Source: Rohdeia sp041398665 (GTDB lineage: Bacteria > Planctomycetota > UBA1135 > GCA-002686595). Taken from it: a stretch of 64,000 nucleotides of DNA. Positions 27,783 to 37,172 of the stretch are shown here, in pieces (position 1 is the first letter of the stretch; every line of letters starts with the position of its first letter). The translations under genes and the position numbers were made by a program. The DNA lies in assembly GCA_041398665.1 (NCBI GenBank), contig JAWKUH010000012.1, positions 75,707 to 139,706 on the forward strand. The letters run 5' to 3'. Below the pieces are notes generated by a model. The model was not told where the DNA came from. It saw nothing but the letters and a program-made list of their open reading frames with translations, and did no database searches.

Positions 27783-28801
27783 TCCACCACCCCCGTGCGT
27801 CCCACGCGGACCGTCTCGTCGGGGTCCGTCGGGAGGACGAACTCGTACGGCCCCTGCGCGAGCAACGTGTCGATGCTGCCGTCGGCGTCGAACGGGACGA
27901 CGACGGGCAGTCCCTCTGGCCACACCGCGTTCTGCGACAGCGGCACGGGCTCCGACCGTTCGACGATGCGCACGACGAGTTCGTCGAGCACGCCCTGGAA
28001 CGGCAGCGGGTCGCCGCCGATCACGAGCGGTCCGTCGATCGTGCCGAGCTCGCCCTCTCCCGCCGTCACGCCCGCGACGAAGCCGTCGACGACGATGCGG
28101 AGCTGGAGACGGTCGTAGACGAGCGCGACGCGCGTCCACTCGCCCTCCTCGAGCGTTCCCGCGGGCAGCTTGATGTCGACGCGGCCGCCCGCTCGTTCGC
28201 GCCCCGTGCCGTCGACGAAGACCGGCGCGACCCAACCCGTGAGTCCGCCGCCCTGCGTCACCTCGAGTCCGCAGATGCGCGTGCGCCCCGAGAACTGGAA
28301 CACGGTCCCGCCCGACCGGACGTCCTCGACCCGGATCATGGCCTCGATCGACACGCCGTCGCGCACGTCGTAGCGCGACTGCGTCTGCAGCGCGATCTCC
28401 GCGCGCGCGCCGCGTCCCGCGCCGTAGAAGCTGAGTGCGCTGCCGATGAAGCCGTCCTCGACCTGGCGCGCGCCCTGGAGCGGCTCGGCCGTGAGTTCGT
28501 CGGTCCCGCGGCCGTCGGGTCGTTCGAAGTGCCAGGTCCCGACGGTGCGCATGCGCTGCACGACGAGCGAGACGTGCCCGGTCTCCTCGTCCGTCTCGAC
28601 GAACATCGCGGCGGGGTGGCGCTCGGCGAGCGCCGCCGTGCGCGCGGCCCGGAGCGCGCCGCGCAGCACCTCGGCGTCGGCTCCCTTCGCGAGGTCCATG
28701 CCCGTGATGGCGCCGAGCGAGAGCCCGAAGACGATCCCGAGGATCGTCATCACGAGCAGGAGCTCGAGCAGCGTGAGGCCGGTGCGCGGATGGCTTCGCA
28801 T
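27779..28801 (-). CDS. GspH-like pseudopilin fused to a LamG-like lectin domain
   Basis: 340 aa. The N-terminus RTG-LTLLELLLVMTILGIVF is a prepilin signal and helix. The first 110 residues fit a GspH/FimT-type pseudopilin (ALRAARTAALAERHPAAMFV). Residues about 120-285 are a LamG/concanavalin-like jelly roll (GSALSFYGAGRGARAEIALQ, then DGVSIEAMIRVEDVRSGGTV, then EEGEWTRVALVYDRLQLRIV, then LPFQGVLDELVVRI). Such fusions of pseudopilin to lectin-like domain are rare outside this type of cluster. The stop overlaps the next ATG. Confidence 0.87.
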   Translation of the reverse strand: MRSHPRTGLTLLELLLVMTILGIVFGLSLGAITGMDLAKGADAEVLRGALRAARTAALAERHPAAMFVETDEETGHVSLVVQRMRTVGTWHFERPDGRGTDELTAEPLQGARQVEDGFIGSALSFYGAGRGARAEIALQTQSRYDVRDGVSIEAMIRVEDVRSGGTVFQFSGRTRICGLEVTQGGGLTGWVAPVFVDGTGRERAGGRVDIKLPAGTLEEGEWTRVALVYDRLQLRIVVDGFVAGVTAGEGELGTIDGPLVIGGDPLPFQGVLDELVVRIVERSEPVPLSQNAVWPEGLPVVVPFDADGSIDTLLAQGPYEFVLPTDPDETVRVGRTGVVE

Positions 28802-28854
28802 CGAAGGTTCGTGGTGCGCGTCGACGTGCCGTGTCGGCGCGCGCGCCGAGCGGA

Positions 28855-29505
28855 CTACTGGCGAGGGTGGACGACGTCGTCGTCGGTCCCGAAACGGCCG
28901 TCGGGGCCGGCCGAGACGAGCTGGTACTTGCCGTGCGCGAGGTAGCGCCCGATGCGCTCGTTCTTGCGCGCGCGGACGATCTGCTCGGTGATCTGGTTGT
29001 TCTCGTCCAGGCACAGGTAGCGCTGGTCGGTGCCGTAGTCCCCGCTCTCGAAGTAGGCGATGGGCTGGCCCCAGGGGTCGACGAACTCCATCAATTCCGA
29101 GGTTCCGAGGTCGCTGAGCGTGCCCGCGCTGCGGTCGCCGTCGGTGTTCTGGAGCTCGTCGGCCGAGATCTGGCCGCCGGCGTCCCAGTTGTTCGACCAC
29201 AGCGAGAGGACCAGGCACTCCACGCCGACGTTGAGCTCGTTGGGCGCGACGCCCCACTCCGTCCGGTAGTGCGACGGCGGGTAGGAGCCCTTCTCGTGCT
29301 CGTAGGCGTCGATCGTGCTCGCGAGCAGCGCGAGCTTGGACCGCGTCGCGTTGATCTGCGTCGCCTCCTGGCTGGTGAGGAGGTTCGGGACGAGGATCGC
29401 GAGCAGGAGCCCGAGGATGAGCATGACCGCGAGCAGCTCGACGAGGGTGAAGCCCGCGCGCGCGGAAGCCGTGATCCTTGCGGTTCGCATCTGGCCGGTT
29501 CGCAT
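28855..29505 (-). CDS. gspG: Major pseudopilin GspG-like
   Basis: 216 aa. The prepilin signal is ARAG-FTLVELLAVMLILGLL with Glu at +5. The rest follows GspG: LLTSQEATQINATRSKLALL, then YEHEKGSYPPSHY, then the C-terminal calcium-loop region MEFVDPWGQPIAYFESGDYG and LVSAGPDGRFGTDDDVV, which is diagnostic of the major pseudopilin. It should polymerise into the pseudopilus shaft. The ATG at 29505 has GGAAG upstream and is preferred; a second in-frame ATG at 29490 begins a repeated MRTxx sequence. The gap to the next gene is 53 bases, where a processing site or ribosome-binding site for higher expression could lie. Confidence 0.95.
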   Translation of the reverse strand: MRTGQMRTARITASARAGFTLVELLAVMLILGLLLAILVPNLLTSQEATQINATRSKLALLASTIDAYEHEKGSYPPSHYRTEWGVAPNELNVGVECLVLSLWSNNWDAGGQISADELQNTDGDRSAGTLSDLGTSELMEFVDPWGQPIAYFESGDYGTDQRYLCLDENNQITEQIVRARKNERIGRYLAHGKYQLVSAGPDGRFGTDDDVVHPRQ

Positions 29506-29525
29506 GTCTTCCGTCGCCCTCGTTC

Positions 29526-32273
29526 TCAACGCTTCGCGCTCGTGCGCATGGTGATCTCGACGTCGTCCATGCGGACGTCGGCCTGGCGACCGGTGTCGCC
29601 CTCGACGAACAGTCCGATCGTCAGCTCCCGCGTGCCCGTGCCGAACCCGGAGAAGCGCTGGGAGTCGACGACGGGGATGCCGTCGAGGAACACGCTCACC
29701 GTCGCGTCCGAGCCCTCGCCGTCGCGCTCGATGCGCAGGCGGTGCCAGGAGTCCGGCGCGAAGGGGGCGGACTCGGCCGGCAGGTCCTCCCAGTCGCTGT
29801 CGGGGCGACTCGTCTGGAACACGCGCACCTGCGCGAGGCCGTCGCGACTGCGCGCGATGCCGACCATGCCCTGGACGTTCGCGCGGTCGCGGCTCTGCAC
29901 GGTCTCGCGCGAGACGAACAGCCCGGCGCGGGCGTTCGTCTCCTTCGAGACCCACACGTTCGCCTCGATCGCGAGGAACTCCGCCGACGCGATGGTCTGG
30001 TAGTAGCGCGCCTCGCCCGACGTGTCGAAGGTGCCGCCGAGGTGCAGCACGCCCTGCACCAGGGTCGCCCTCGGGCCCGCCGCCTCGGAGCGGTACCAAC
30101 CGTTCACGCCGACCGTCGAGTACTCGAACTGCTCGATCCGGACGACCTTCGTGAGGTGGTCGTTGATGCGCTCGATCTGGGCGGTCGCCCAGATGCGCAG
30201 CGGATCGGTCTCGGGGCGGTTGCGCAGCTGGTCGTCCATCTGGCGCAGCTGGATCACCGCTTCCTCCGCGTTGCCGAGGAGGTAGGCGCACCACGCGCGC
30301 ACGCCGGTCGCGACGGCGAGCTGCGGCTCGGCCTCGAGCGCGCGCTGCGCGGCCTCGCGCGCCTCGATCACGGCGCCGTCCGACACGAGGTTGACCGCGC
30401 GGCGCAGCCACAGGTCGGCGCGCGTGTCGCCGCGCCCCTCGGACAGGCGCAGCGCCCGTTCGAAGTAGCGTTCGGCGGCGGCGTGGTGCTCGCGCCGGTA
30501 CTCGAGCCAGCCGAGCATCGCGAGCGCGTCCTCGAGCTCCGCGTCGTCCTCGAGCGCGGCGCGCAGGCTCTCCTCCGCGCCCTCCCAGTCGTCGACGTCG
30601 AGCAGGAGGCGGCCGCGCTGGAGCAGCGACCACGTGTCGCCGGGCTTCGCCTCGAGCGCGGACTGCGCGAGGTCGAGCGCCTTGTCGTGCGAGCCGGAGC
30701 ACTCCGCGAGCCACGACTGCGCGCGCAGGCTCTGCGCCGCGCGCAGCGGGTCCTTGCGCGCCGCGGCGCGGAGGTCGCGCAACGCCGCCTCGAAGTCGCC
30801 CGCCGCGATCGCGACGATCCCGCGGTTCACGAGCAGCTCGAACGCGAGGTCGGTCGGCGCGCCCGTCACGCTCGCGCCGTCCGTCGCCCACTCCGGGAGG
30901 TCGACGGCACCGACGTCGGCGCCGACGAGCTCGCACGCGACGACACCGGCGATCGCGCGCTGGTCCTCGGGGTTCGCGCGCAGGTTCGCGGCGTACATCT
31001 CGAGCGCGCCGGTGACGTCGCCGGCACCGAGCATGGCCGCGGCGTACGCGCTCTTCACGCGTTCGCGCGCGTCGCGGACGCCGGAGTCGGCGGGCAGACG
31101 CTCGTAGGCGCGGCGCAGGTGCGGAACGGCCTCCGCGAAGCGCCCGCGGTCGACGAGGTACTCGCCGAAGGCCGCGCTCGCGACCCAGGTGCCGCGCTCC
31201 ACCTCGACCGCCTTCCTGAGGCTCGCCTCGGCGCGGTCGACCATGAGGAAGGCGCGCTCGAGCCGAGCCATCGCGACGTGGGGCTCCGGACGGAAGCCGA
31301 AGCGCTCGACGGCGAGCTCCGCCTCGGTGAACGCCTCCTCGTACTCGAACGCGGCTTCGTGCACGCGCACGAGACCGAGGATCGGATCGGGATCCTCCGG
31401 TCGGAACGCCGCGACCCGGCGGAAGAGTTCGCCCGCCATCCCGAGCGCGTCGCCGAACTCGTAGCGCAGTTCGATGCAGCGATCGGCGAGCTCCATCATC
31501 TCGCGCCACGTGGCCGGGCTCGCCGCCGCGGGCAGGTCGTGGTACGCCTGCCGCGCCGCGTTCTCCGCGGTCTCGGCGAGCGCGAACTTGCGCACGCGCG
31601 TCCGCTCGAAGGCGATGGGCGGCTGGCCCGGATAGCGGTCCTTGCCGGAGGCGGGCTCGACCTCGACGAACCGGATCGGCTCGTTCAGTCGAGCCGCGTC
31701 CTTGAGACCGTAGGGGTCCTCGTTCGTGATGCGGCCGCGCATCAACGGGATGTCGTTGAGCTCGAGCGTGTCGTAGAGCTTGCGGTAGAGCGCCTCGAGC
31801 TCGCGGCGCTCGTCCGCCTCGAGCATCGACGGGTCGATGCCGTCCCCCACCTCGATGTCGGAGAGCCCCTCGTCGTCGCCCTCGTCCTCGTACTCGTCGC
31901 CGAGGTCCTCGTCCTCGAAGAGGTCGTCGACCTCCGTGACGCGGCGCTGGGTGCGGAGCAGCGCTCCGAAGTTCGAGGGCTCGACGCCCGGCGCCGGCGG
32001 CGGCGCGAGCGCGAGCAGGTCGGGCATCGGCGGCTCGACGAACGGCAGCGGCGGCAGCGGACGCGTGTCGCGCGGCGGCGAGAAGAGCTCCTGCGACGGC
32101 AGGTCGGAGGCGCGGTTGGCGACCGGCGTGCGGACGCCGTGGCGCTCGAGTTCCTTGTCGGCGCCGCGGCGCGAACCGCCGGGGTTCTCGCCGGTCGAGC
32201 CCTGGCGGAAGAACAGGAAGCCGAGCAGCAGCACGGCGACGACGAAGACGATCTGCTCCTGGCGCAGCCTCAT
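29526..32273 (-). CDS. Membrane-anchored TPR protein with C-terminal jelly-roll domain
   Basis: 915 aa. It has an N-terminal membrane helix (IVFVVAVLLLGFLFF), a Pro-rich linker and a very acidic stretch (LFEDEDLGDEYEDEGDDEGL). From about residue 260 to 700 run many TPR units (ILGLVRVHEAAFEYEEAFTE, then VPHLRRAYERLPADSGVRDA, then LLQRGRLLLDVDDWEGAEES). The last 190 residues are a ConA-like/DUF1080-type beta sandwich (NGWYRSEAAGPRATLVQGVL, then ARAGLFVSRETVQSRDRANV, then SWHRLRIERDGEGSDATVSV). It is encoded between the PilO-like and GspG genes, so it may scaffold assembly in the periplasm; that is inferred from position and TPR content. The start overlaps the upstream stop by four bases. Confidence 0.85.
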   Translation of the reverse strand: MRLRQEQIVFVVAVLLLGFLFFRQGSTGENPGGSRRGADKELERHGVRTPVANRASDLPSQELFSPPRDTRPLPPLPFVEPPMPDLLALAPPPAPGVEPSNFGALLRTQRRVTEVDDLFEDEDLGDEYEDEGDDEGLSDIEVGDGIDPSMLEADERRELEALYRKLYDTLELNDIPLMRGRITNEDPYGLKDAARLNEPIRFVEVEPASGKDRYPGQPPIAFERTRVRKFALAETAENAARQAYHDLPAAASPATWREMMELADRCIELRYEFGDALGMAGELFRRVAAFRPEDPDPILGLVRVHEAAFEYEEAFTEAELAVERFGFRPEPHVAMARLERAFLMVDRAEASLRKAVEVERGTWVASAAFGEYLVDRGRFAEAVPHLRRAYERLPADSGVRDARERVKSAYAAAMLGAGDVTGALEMYAANLRANPEDQRAIAGVVACELVGADVGAVDLPEWATDGASVTGAPTDLAFELLVNRGIVAIAAGDFEAALRDLRAAARKDPLRAAQSLRAQSWLAECSGSHDKALDLAQSALEAKPGDTWSLLQRGRLLLDVDDWEGAEESLRAALEDDAELEDALAMLGWLEYRREHHAAAERYFERALRLSEGRGDTRADLWLRRAVNLVSDGAVIEAREAAQRALEAEPQLAVATGVRAWCAYLLGNAEEAVIQLRQMDDQLRNRPETDPLRIWATAQIERINDHLTKVVRIEQFEYSTVGVNGWYRSEAAGPRATLVQGVLHLGGTFDTSGEARYYQTIASAEFLAIEANVWVSKETNARAGLFVSRETVQSRDRANVQGMVGIARSRDGLAQVRVFQTSRPDSDWEDLPAESAPFAPDSWHRLRIERDGEGSDATVSVFLDGIPVVDSQRFSGFGTGTRELTIGLFVEGDTGRQADVRMDDVEITMRTSAKR

Positions 32274-33046
32274 CGTGCGACCTCCGCGAGCGCAGCGACG
32301 TTCGGGACACGGGCGACGACGACCTCGAGCACGAGCTCGACCGAATCGGGGTCGTTGCGTTCGCGCTTGATCACGGCCTCCTCCACGACGAGCGGTTGCG
32401 GCTCGGGAGCCTGCAGCCGCACGAGGAGTCGCTCGATCGCGACGTCGTCGCCCTGGATCGTGAAGGTCACGCGGTTCTTCTCGACGACGTCCTTCGACTT
32501 CTTGCCGAGGATGCGCGGGTCGAGCGACGTCTTGATCGTCTCCACGCGCTTGACGCGCTCCTCGATCGCCGCGCGGACCACGCGCTCCGTCACGTCGAGC
32601 GCGTCGAGGTAGCGCTCGATCTCCTCGGGCCGCGTCGGCGACTGCGCGGGGAGCCCGAGCGTCTCGACGACCTCGACGTTGCGTCGACTCGCGAGCGGCA
32701 ACAGTTCCGCGCGGACGCGACTCTGCACGTCGAGGTAGCGGTTCGTGTCGGACGGACGGCTCGGGTCGCGGAACTCCGGGCGCGGGAGGAAGTCGACCTG
32801 CGAGCGCAGGTCCTCCACGTTGGCGACGAGCGCGTCGTGGTCCTCCTGCGCCTGGTTGCGGTCGGCCGAGTCGTAGCGCTCCTTGCGCAACTCGCTGCGC
32901 GTCCGCGACACCTGCGCGACGGCCGAGTCCTTGCGCGCGCCGACCGTGGCGCCGATGACGCCCCAGCCGACGAGGAAGACCACGAGCCCCGCGCCGACGC
33001 GGGCCACGAACGTCTTGTTCTCCTGCCAGTACTCCTCGAGATCCAT
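32270..33046 (-). CDS. PilO/GspM-like inner-membrane assembly protein
   Basis: 258 aa. A short cytoplasmic N-terminus is followed by one transmembrane helix (about 17-36, VGAGLVVFLVGWGVIGATVG), a coiled-coil stretch (SRTRSELRKERYDSADRNQA) and a mixed alpha/beta C-terminal domain (NRVTFTIQGDDVAIERLLVR, then DSVELVLEVVVARVP). This is the PilO/GspM topology, forming the periplasmic ring bridge with PilN/GspL. It lies directly downstream of the PilM-PilN gene, as in type IV pilus and T2SS operons. Sequence identity to named families is weak, so the assignment rests on topology and position. Confidence 0.75.
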   Translation of the reverse strand: MDLEEYWQENKTFVARVGAGLVVFLVGWGVIGATVGARKDSAVAQVSRTRSELRKERYDSADRNQAQEDHDALVANVEDLRSQVDFLPRPEFRDPSRPSDTNRYLDVQSRVRAELLPLASRRNVEVVETLGLPAQSPTRPEEIERYLDALDVTERVVRAAIEERVKRVETIKTSLDPRILGKKSKDVVEKNRVTFTIQGDDVAIERLLVRLQAPEPQPLVVEEAVIKRERNDPDSVELVLEVVVARVPNVAALAEVAR

Positions 33047-33057
33047 GGCGCGCGGGG

Positions 33058-33150
33058 TCAGTTGGAGAGCCGGGGGACGGACGGACGGGCGAGCGACGCG
33101 ACGGCGTCGTCGGGAACGGCTTCGAAGCTCGTGCGGTGGTGGCGTGACAT
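33058..33150 (-). CDS. Possible 30-residue ORF between PilMN and PilO genes
   Basis: An ATG at 33150 opens a 30-codon frame ending just before the PilO-like ATG, with GAGGA about 11 bases upstream. The product (starting MSRHHRTSFEAV) has no hydrophobic segment and no family resemblance. It could equally be leader sequence. Listed only because it is cleanly placed in an otherwise tightly packed operon. Confidence 0.15.
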   Translation of the reverse strand: MSRHHRTSFEAVPDDAVASLARPSVPRLSN

Positions 33151-33164
33151 CGCGGCGGGGTTCC

Positions 33165-34820
33165 TCACCCCCCCACCTCCTCCTCGGCGACCGCGTCGTC
33201 GGCGGTCTCCGCGGGCGGACCGAAGGACGTGATCGTGAGCTTGAACGTGGAGAACGTCGAACCGAGCTGCTCGAGGATCTTGTAGTCCGGCAGCGCGGCG
33301 TGCAGCGCGGCGGCGAAGCGCCGGAAGACCTTGTCGTTCTCCTCGATGCCCTCGACCGCCTCGCCGCTGATCGTGACGATCGGCGCCTCCGAACCCTTCG
33401 GGATGCCGAGCTCGGTGTCGGCCTGGAACGAGGTCGAGAACTCGCGGATCGAGAAGCCGGGAGGCATGAGGCCGTCGAGCGCGTCGACGACCGTCGCGAG
33501 CTGGCGCCCCGAACCGGCGATGCGACGCAGGTCCTCGGCGAGCTCGCCGAGCTCGGCGTTGCTCGCGAGCAGTGCCTGGGTGGCGGAGTCGTCGCGCTTG
33601 AGGCGCGAGAGCTGACCCTGCAACGACGCGGCGCTCGACTCCGCCGCGACGGCCTCGCCGCGCAGCTTCACGAAGCGCTGTCCGAGGAAGGCGACGGCCA
33701 GCACCGCGGCGAGGATCAGGAACAGCGTGCCCTGCGTGAACTCGCGCTTCTGCAGGATCGCCTTCGGGAGGATCTCGATGCCGTACGCGTCGGAGTCGGA
33801 CGCGGCGGTCGCCAGACCGAGCGCGACGACGGCGGCGTACTTGTGCTTCTCGAGCGCGGCGGACGCCTCGGGGTCGAGCTTCTCGGTGTCGACGACGGTG
33901 AACGGGTCGAAGCGCTCGACCTTGGTCCCCATGACCGAACCGAGGTACGCGTCGAGGCCCTCGACCTCGGCGCCGTCGCCGCACACGAGGACGCGGTCGA
34001 GGCGCAGGTTCTGGATGCGCACCTGGCTCTTCGCGAACGCGACGGTCGACTGGAGCAGGCTGGCGATCTGACCGGCGGGGCCGCTGCAGGCGCGACTCGC
34101 GCGCTCCGCGTTCTGGTCGTCGAAGCGCGCGCCCGGCGTGAGGTCGAGCATCAGGCGGCGCACGCGAGCCGCCTTCTTCGCGTCGATCGCGAGCCGATCG
34201 GCGATCGCCCGGTCGAAGAGGCGCACGCCGCCCGAGAGGTTGCGCGCGAAGACGAGGTCGCGACCGCGCACGACGATCACGTCGATGTCGTCGGCTCCGA
34301 CGTTCGCGATCAGCACGGTGTCGTCGAGGACGACGCCGAATCGCAGCCACGCGTTGTAGAGCGCGATCGAGTTGGGCGTGAACGCGTCGAGCGTGCCGCC
34401 GAGATCCGAGACGTCCTCGCGGAGTTCCTCGAGCAGCGACTCGCGCGCCATGGCGAGGAGCACGACGTCCTCGTCCTGCACCTCGGGCATCTCGGGCAGG
34501 ACGTTGAAGTCGGCGGCGACGGCCGAGTCGGAGCTGCCGCCGACCTCCTCGACCTCGAAGCGCATGAGCTTCTTGAGCTGCCAGTCGGGGAGGCGCGGCA
34601 CGCGCACGTAGCGCACGTTGACCTCGCGACCCGTGACGCCGACGCGCGCGTCCTTCGGCGCGAAGGGAGCCTCGAGCTCGCCCCAGGCCTCGCGCGCGTC
34701 CTGCGCGTCGACGACCTGGTGCGCGAAGTCGGTGACCGCGAAGGTGTTGCCCTTCACGTGGCCGCGCAGGAGCACGGCCGCGCTCGAACTCACGTCGACG
34801 CCGGTGACGGTGCGGGGCAT
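33165..34820 (-). CDS. PilM-PilN (GspL-like) fusion protein
   Basis: 551 aa. Residues about 1-350 are an actin-like PilM/GspL cytoplasmic domain (TVTGVDVSSSAAVLLRG at the first phosphate loop, VLIANVGADDIDVIVVRGRD at the second, LDRVLVCGDGAEVEGLDAYL at the adenosine region). One membrane helix (about 388-405, LFLILAAVLAVAFLGQ) and a PilN-like coiled coil plus ferredoxin-like domain follow (MPPGFSIREFSTSFQAD, then FRRFAAALHAALPDYKILEQ). In type IV pili these are two genes; GspL has the fused order seen here. It would couple a cytoplasmic assembly ATPase to the periplasmic ring. No such ATPase (GspE/PilB) is in the window. Confidence 0.88.
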   Translation of the reverse strand: MPRTVTGVDVSSSAAVLLRGHVKGNTFAVTDFAHQVVDAQDAREAWGELEAPFAPKDARVGVTGREVNVRYVRVPRLPDWQLKKLMRFEVEEVGGSSDSAVAADFNVLPEMPEVQDEDVVLLAMARESLLEELREDVSDLGGTLDAFTPNSIALYNAWLRFGVVLDDTVLIANVGADDIDVIVVRGRDLVFARNLSGGVRLFDRAIADRLAIDAKKAARVRRLMLDLTPGARFDDQNAERASRACSGPAGQIASLLQSTVAFAKSQVRIQNLRLDRVLVCGDGAEVEGLDAYLGSVMGTKVERFDPFTVVDTEKLDPEASAALEKHKYAAVVALGLATAASDSDAYGIEILPKAILQKREFTQGTLFLILAAVLAVAFLGQRFVKLRGEAVAAESSAASLQGQLSRLKRDDSATQALLASNAELGELAEDLRRIAGSGRQLATVVDALDGLMPPGFSIREFSTSFQADTELGIPKGSEAPIVTISGEAVEGIEENDKVFRRFAAALHAALPDYKILEQLGSTFSTFKLTITSFGPPAETADDAVAEEEVGG

Positions 34821-34825
34821 GTGGA

Positions 34826-36946
34826 TCAGCCTTGGCGCTGGATGCGGTTGGCCAGGTCGTCGAGACCGGTTCGTTCGAGATAGCTGCGGATGGCTTCGGC
34901 GGGGTCGGGACCCACGTCCTCGCCGCCGACGTCGAGCGCGGCTCTCTCCGAGCGGATGCGCGCGAGCAGTTCCGTCGCGGTCGAGTGGATCGGGTTCGTC
35001 CCGCCGTCGTCCGTCGGAGCGAAACGGTCGCGCACCACCACGGCGCGCCGTTCGCAGTCGTCGTAGATGCCGGGCAGTCCGAAGAAGCCGGCACGCTCGA
35101 CGTCGGCCTCGACCTCGGACAGCGCCTCGCGCCCCTTGGTCGTGATGACGCCGAGTTCGCGCTCCGCGCGGTCGACGAGGTCGTCCTCGAAGCCGTAGTT
35201 CGCGAGCAGTTCCTTCCACGCCGCGTACGCGTCGCCGAGCCTCCCGGCCTTCTGCGCCATGTCGGCGGTCGACGCCAGGGTCACCGCGGCGTCGCGCTCC
35301 GAGGAGAACGCCAGCTGGGCGCGCGCACGCGTCGCGTTCCCGAGCGCGACCTCGACGCGCGTGCCGGCGCCGTCGAGCGACGAGCGAACGGAGACCGGAG
35401 CGTCGAACTCGAGGCGCACGAGTTCCAGACCGCGGCCGATCAGGACCTGCGTGACGTCCGTCGCCTCGAATTCGGACTTGAAGGCGCGGTAGGAGCCGTC
35501 GGCGACGACCGCGACGCGCCGCGGGCCGTCGGTGTTCGGTGCGACGTCGAGCACGAGTTGGTGCGGCGCCGGACCGGAGAGCGCGAGGGCGAGTTCGGGC
35601 GCGTCGCCCGCTCGCTGCACGTCGAGTCCGGACTCGGCCCCCGCGGGACCGCGGTCGAGCGTGGCGCGCACGACGACGATCGGGACGTCGAGTCGCGAGA
35701 GGACGAGCGTGCCGTCGCCGGACTCGCCCGTGGTCGAGACGTCGAACTCGCCGATCTTCGTGCGCTCGCCCTGGTCGACGACGAGGGCGGCGTCGTCGAC
35801 CGATGCCGAACCGGCGCCCGCGGCCAGCGATCAGGACGCGCGCGGCGGTCGCGCCTTCGGGCACGTGCGCGCGCGCGCGCGCCGAGCCGCTCGACGCGGT
35901 GCGCGGACCCCACAGCGGCGCGCCGAGGACGGCGCCCTCGGCTCCGAGGAACTCGACACCGACCGGACGAAGGTTCCGCCCTCGACCTCGGTCGCGACGG
36001 AGGCCGCGAGCGTCTGTCCGGGTCGGACCTTGACGGCCTGCGAGCGTTCGATCGCGAAGTCGTCGCCCTCGAGCGTCGCGGCGAGCCCCGCGCGACCGCT
36101 GATCGCGCCGCCGCGTCCGCGCGAGAAGAGCGCGGGCGCCTCGTCCGCGCCGGTCCAGGACTCGGCGTCGCGCGCCGCCTCGAAGGAGAAGTCGGCGCCG
36201 AGCAGGTTGCCGGCGATGTCGGGCACCGGTGCGGCGGGACGCGCTCCGCCGCCGCCCTCGCCGCCTCCGCCGAACACGAGCCATCCGCCGACGCCGAGGC
36301 CGGCGACGAGCACGACGGCGACGAGGATCGTCGTCACCTTCGAGCCCTTGCCGCGGCGTTCGAAGGCCTCGAAGTCGACCTCGAGCGTCGCGTCGTCGTC
36401 GGGCAGGTCGACGGGAGGCGCGGACGCCGCGCGCTTCGGCGCGGCCGACTTCTGCGCCGCCGGCTTCTGCTGCGTCGGTCGCGCCGACTCGGGAGCGGCG
36501 GGGCGCGCCGGCATCGCGGCCGGCGCGGCGGCAGGCATCGCCGCGGGCTCTTCCAGACTGATCTCGTCGACGTCCTCGAGGAACGGGTTCGTCGCCGGGA
36601 CGCCCGCCGGTGCTTCGGGCGCGGCGGCGGCCGGAGCCTCCGCCCGACCGGTGTCGGCGACGACCTGCGCGCGCACGTTGCCGAAGCTGAGCTCGTCGCC
36701 CTCGAGCAGCGCCATGCGCTCGACCTTGCGACCGCCGACGCGCGTACCGTTCGTGCTGCCGAGGTCCTCGACCCACAGCTCGCCGTCCTTCCACTCGAGG
36801 CGGGCGTGCGAGCCCGACACCGACGCGTCGGCGACGACGAGGTCGTTGCCGTCGCGGCGTCCCAGCGTGAGGCCGTCGTCGCCGACGGGCACGGTCCGAC
36901 CTTCGAGCGTGCCCGAGAGGAGGCGCAGGGCGAGTCGATTGGACAT
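34826..36946 (-). pseudogene. FHA-domain membrane protein with CBM-like domain, two compensating frameshifts
   Basis: About 706 codons. The N-terminal FHA domain (residues 1-100) is complete, with phosphothreonine-binding landmarks GRRDGNDLVV, SGSHARLEW and GSTNGT. A Pro/Ala linker and a membrane helix (about 208-228, TILVAVVLVAGLGVGGWLVF) follow, then a carbohydrate-binding-module-like domain (NLLGADFSFEAARDAESWTG). Frame is lost near 35958-35972 (one base missing) and restored near 35816-35832 (one extra). The 140-base segment between reads PVGVEFLGAEGAVLGAPLWG in the shifted frame and rejoins at AAGAGSASVDDAALVVDQGE. Because the two shifts cancel, an intact original gene is likely. It is first in the pseudopilin operon and may sense kinase phosphorylation. 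Confidence 0.7.
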
Positions 36947-37172
36947 GCGCGTGCGTGCTCGTTGCTGACTCGACGACGCGATCGGGAGCGCCGGGACCGC
37001 GCGGAGTGCGCAGCCACGTCGGCGTCCGCGCGCCCGCGGGGCGCCGTCGCGTCGTCGTCGTGTCTCGGCCGCCCCTTCGTGCGGCCGCGTGGATGGGGAA
37101 CGGGGGGAGCCCGGCGCCGAGCGCGGGGCGGTCGCGGAGGGCGGTGCGTGCGCCGCGGAACGGGGAGTCGTA

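Noticed and set aside
22884..28118. A 1744-codon open frame on the plus strand opposite the giant GspK gene
   Set aside because: It is the antisense shadow of a GC-rich gene: its composition is Arg/Glu/Ala/Val-rich with no domain, while the minus strand has a prepilin leader, helix-hairpin-helix and jelly-roll segments.
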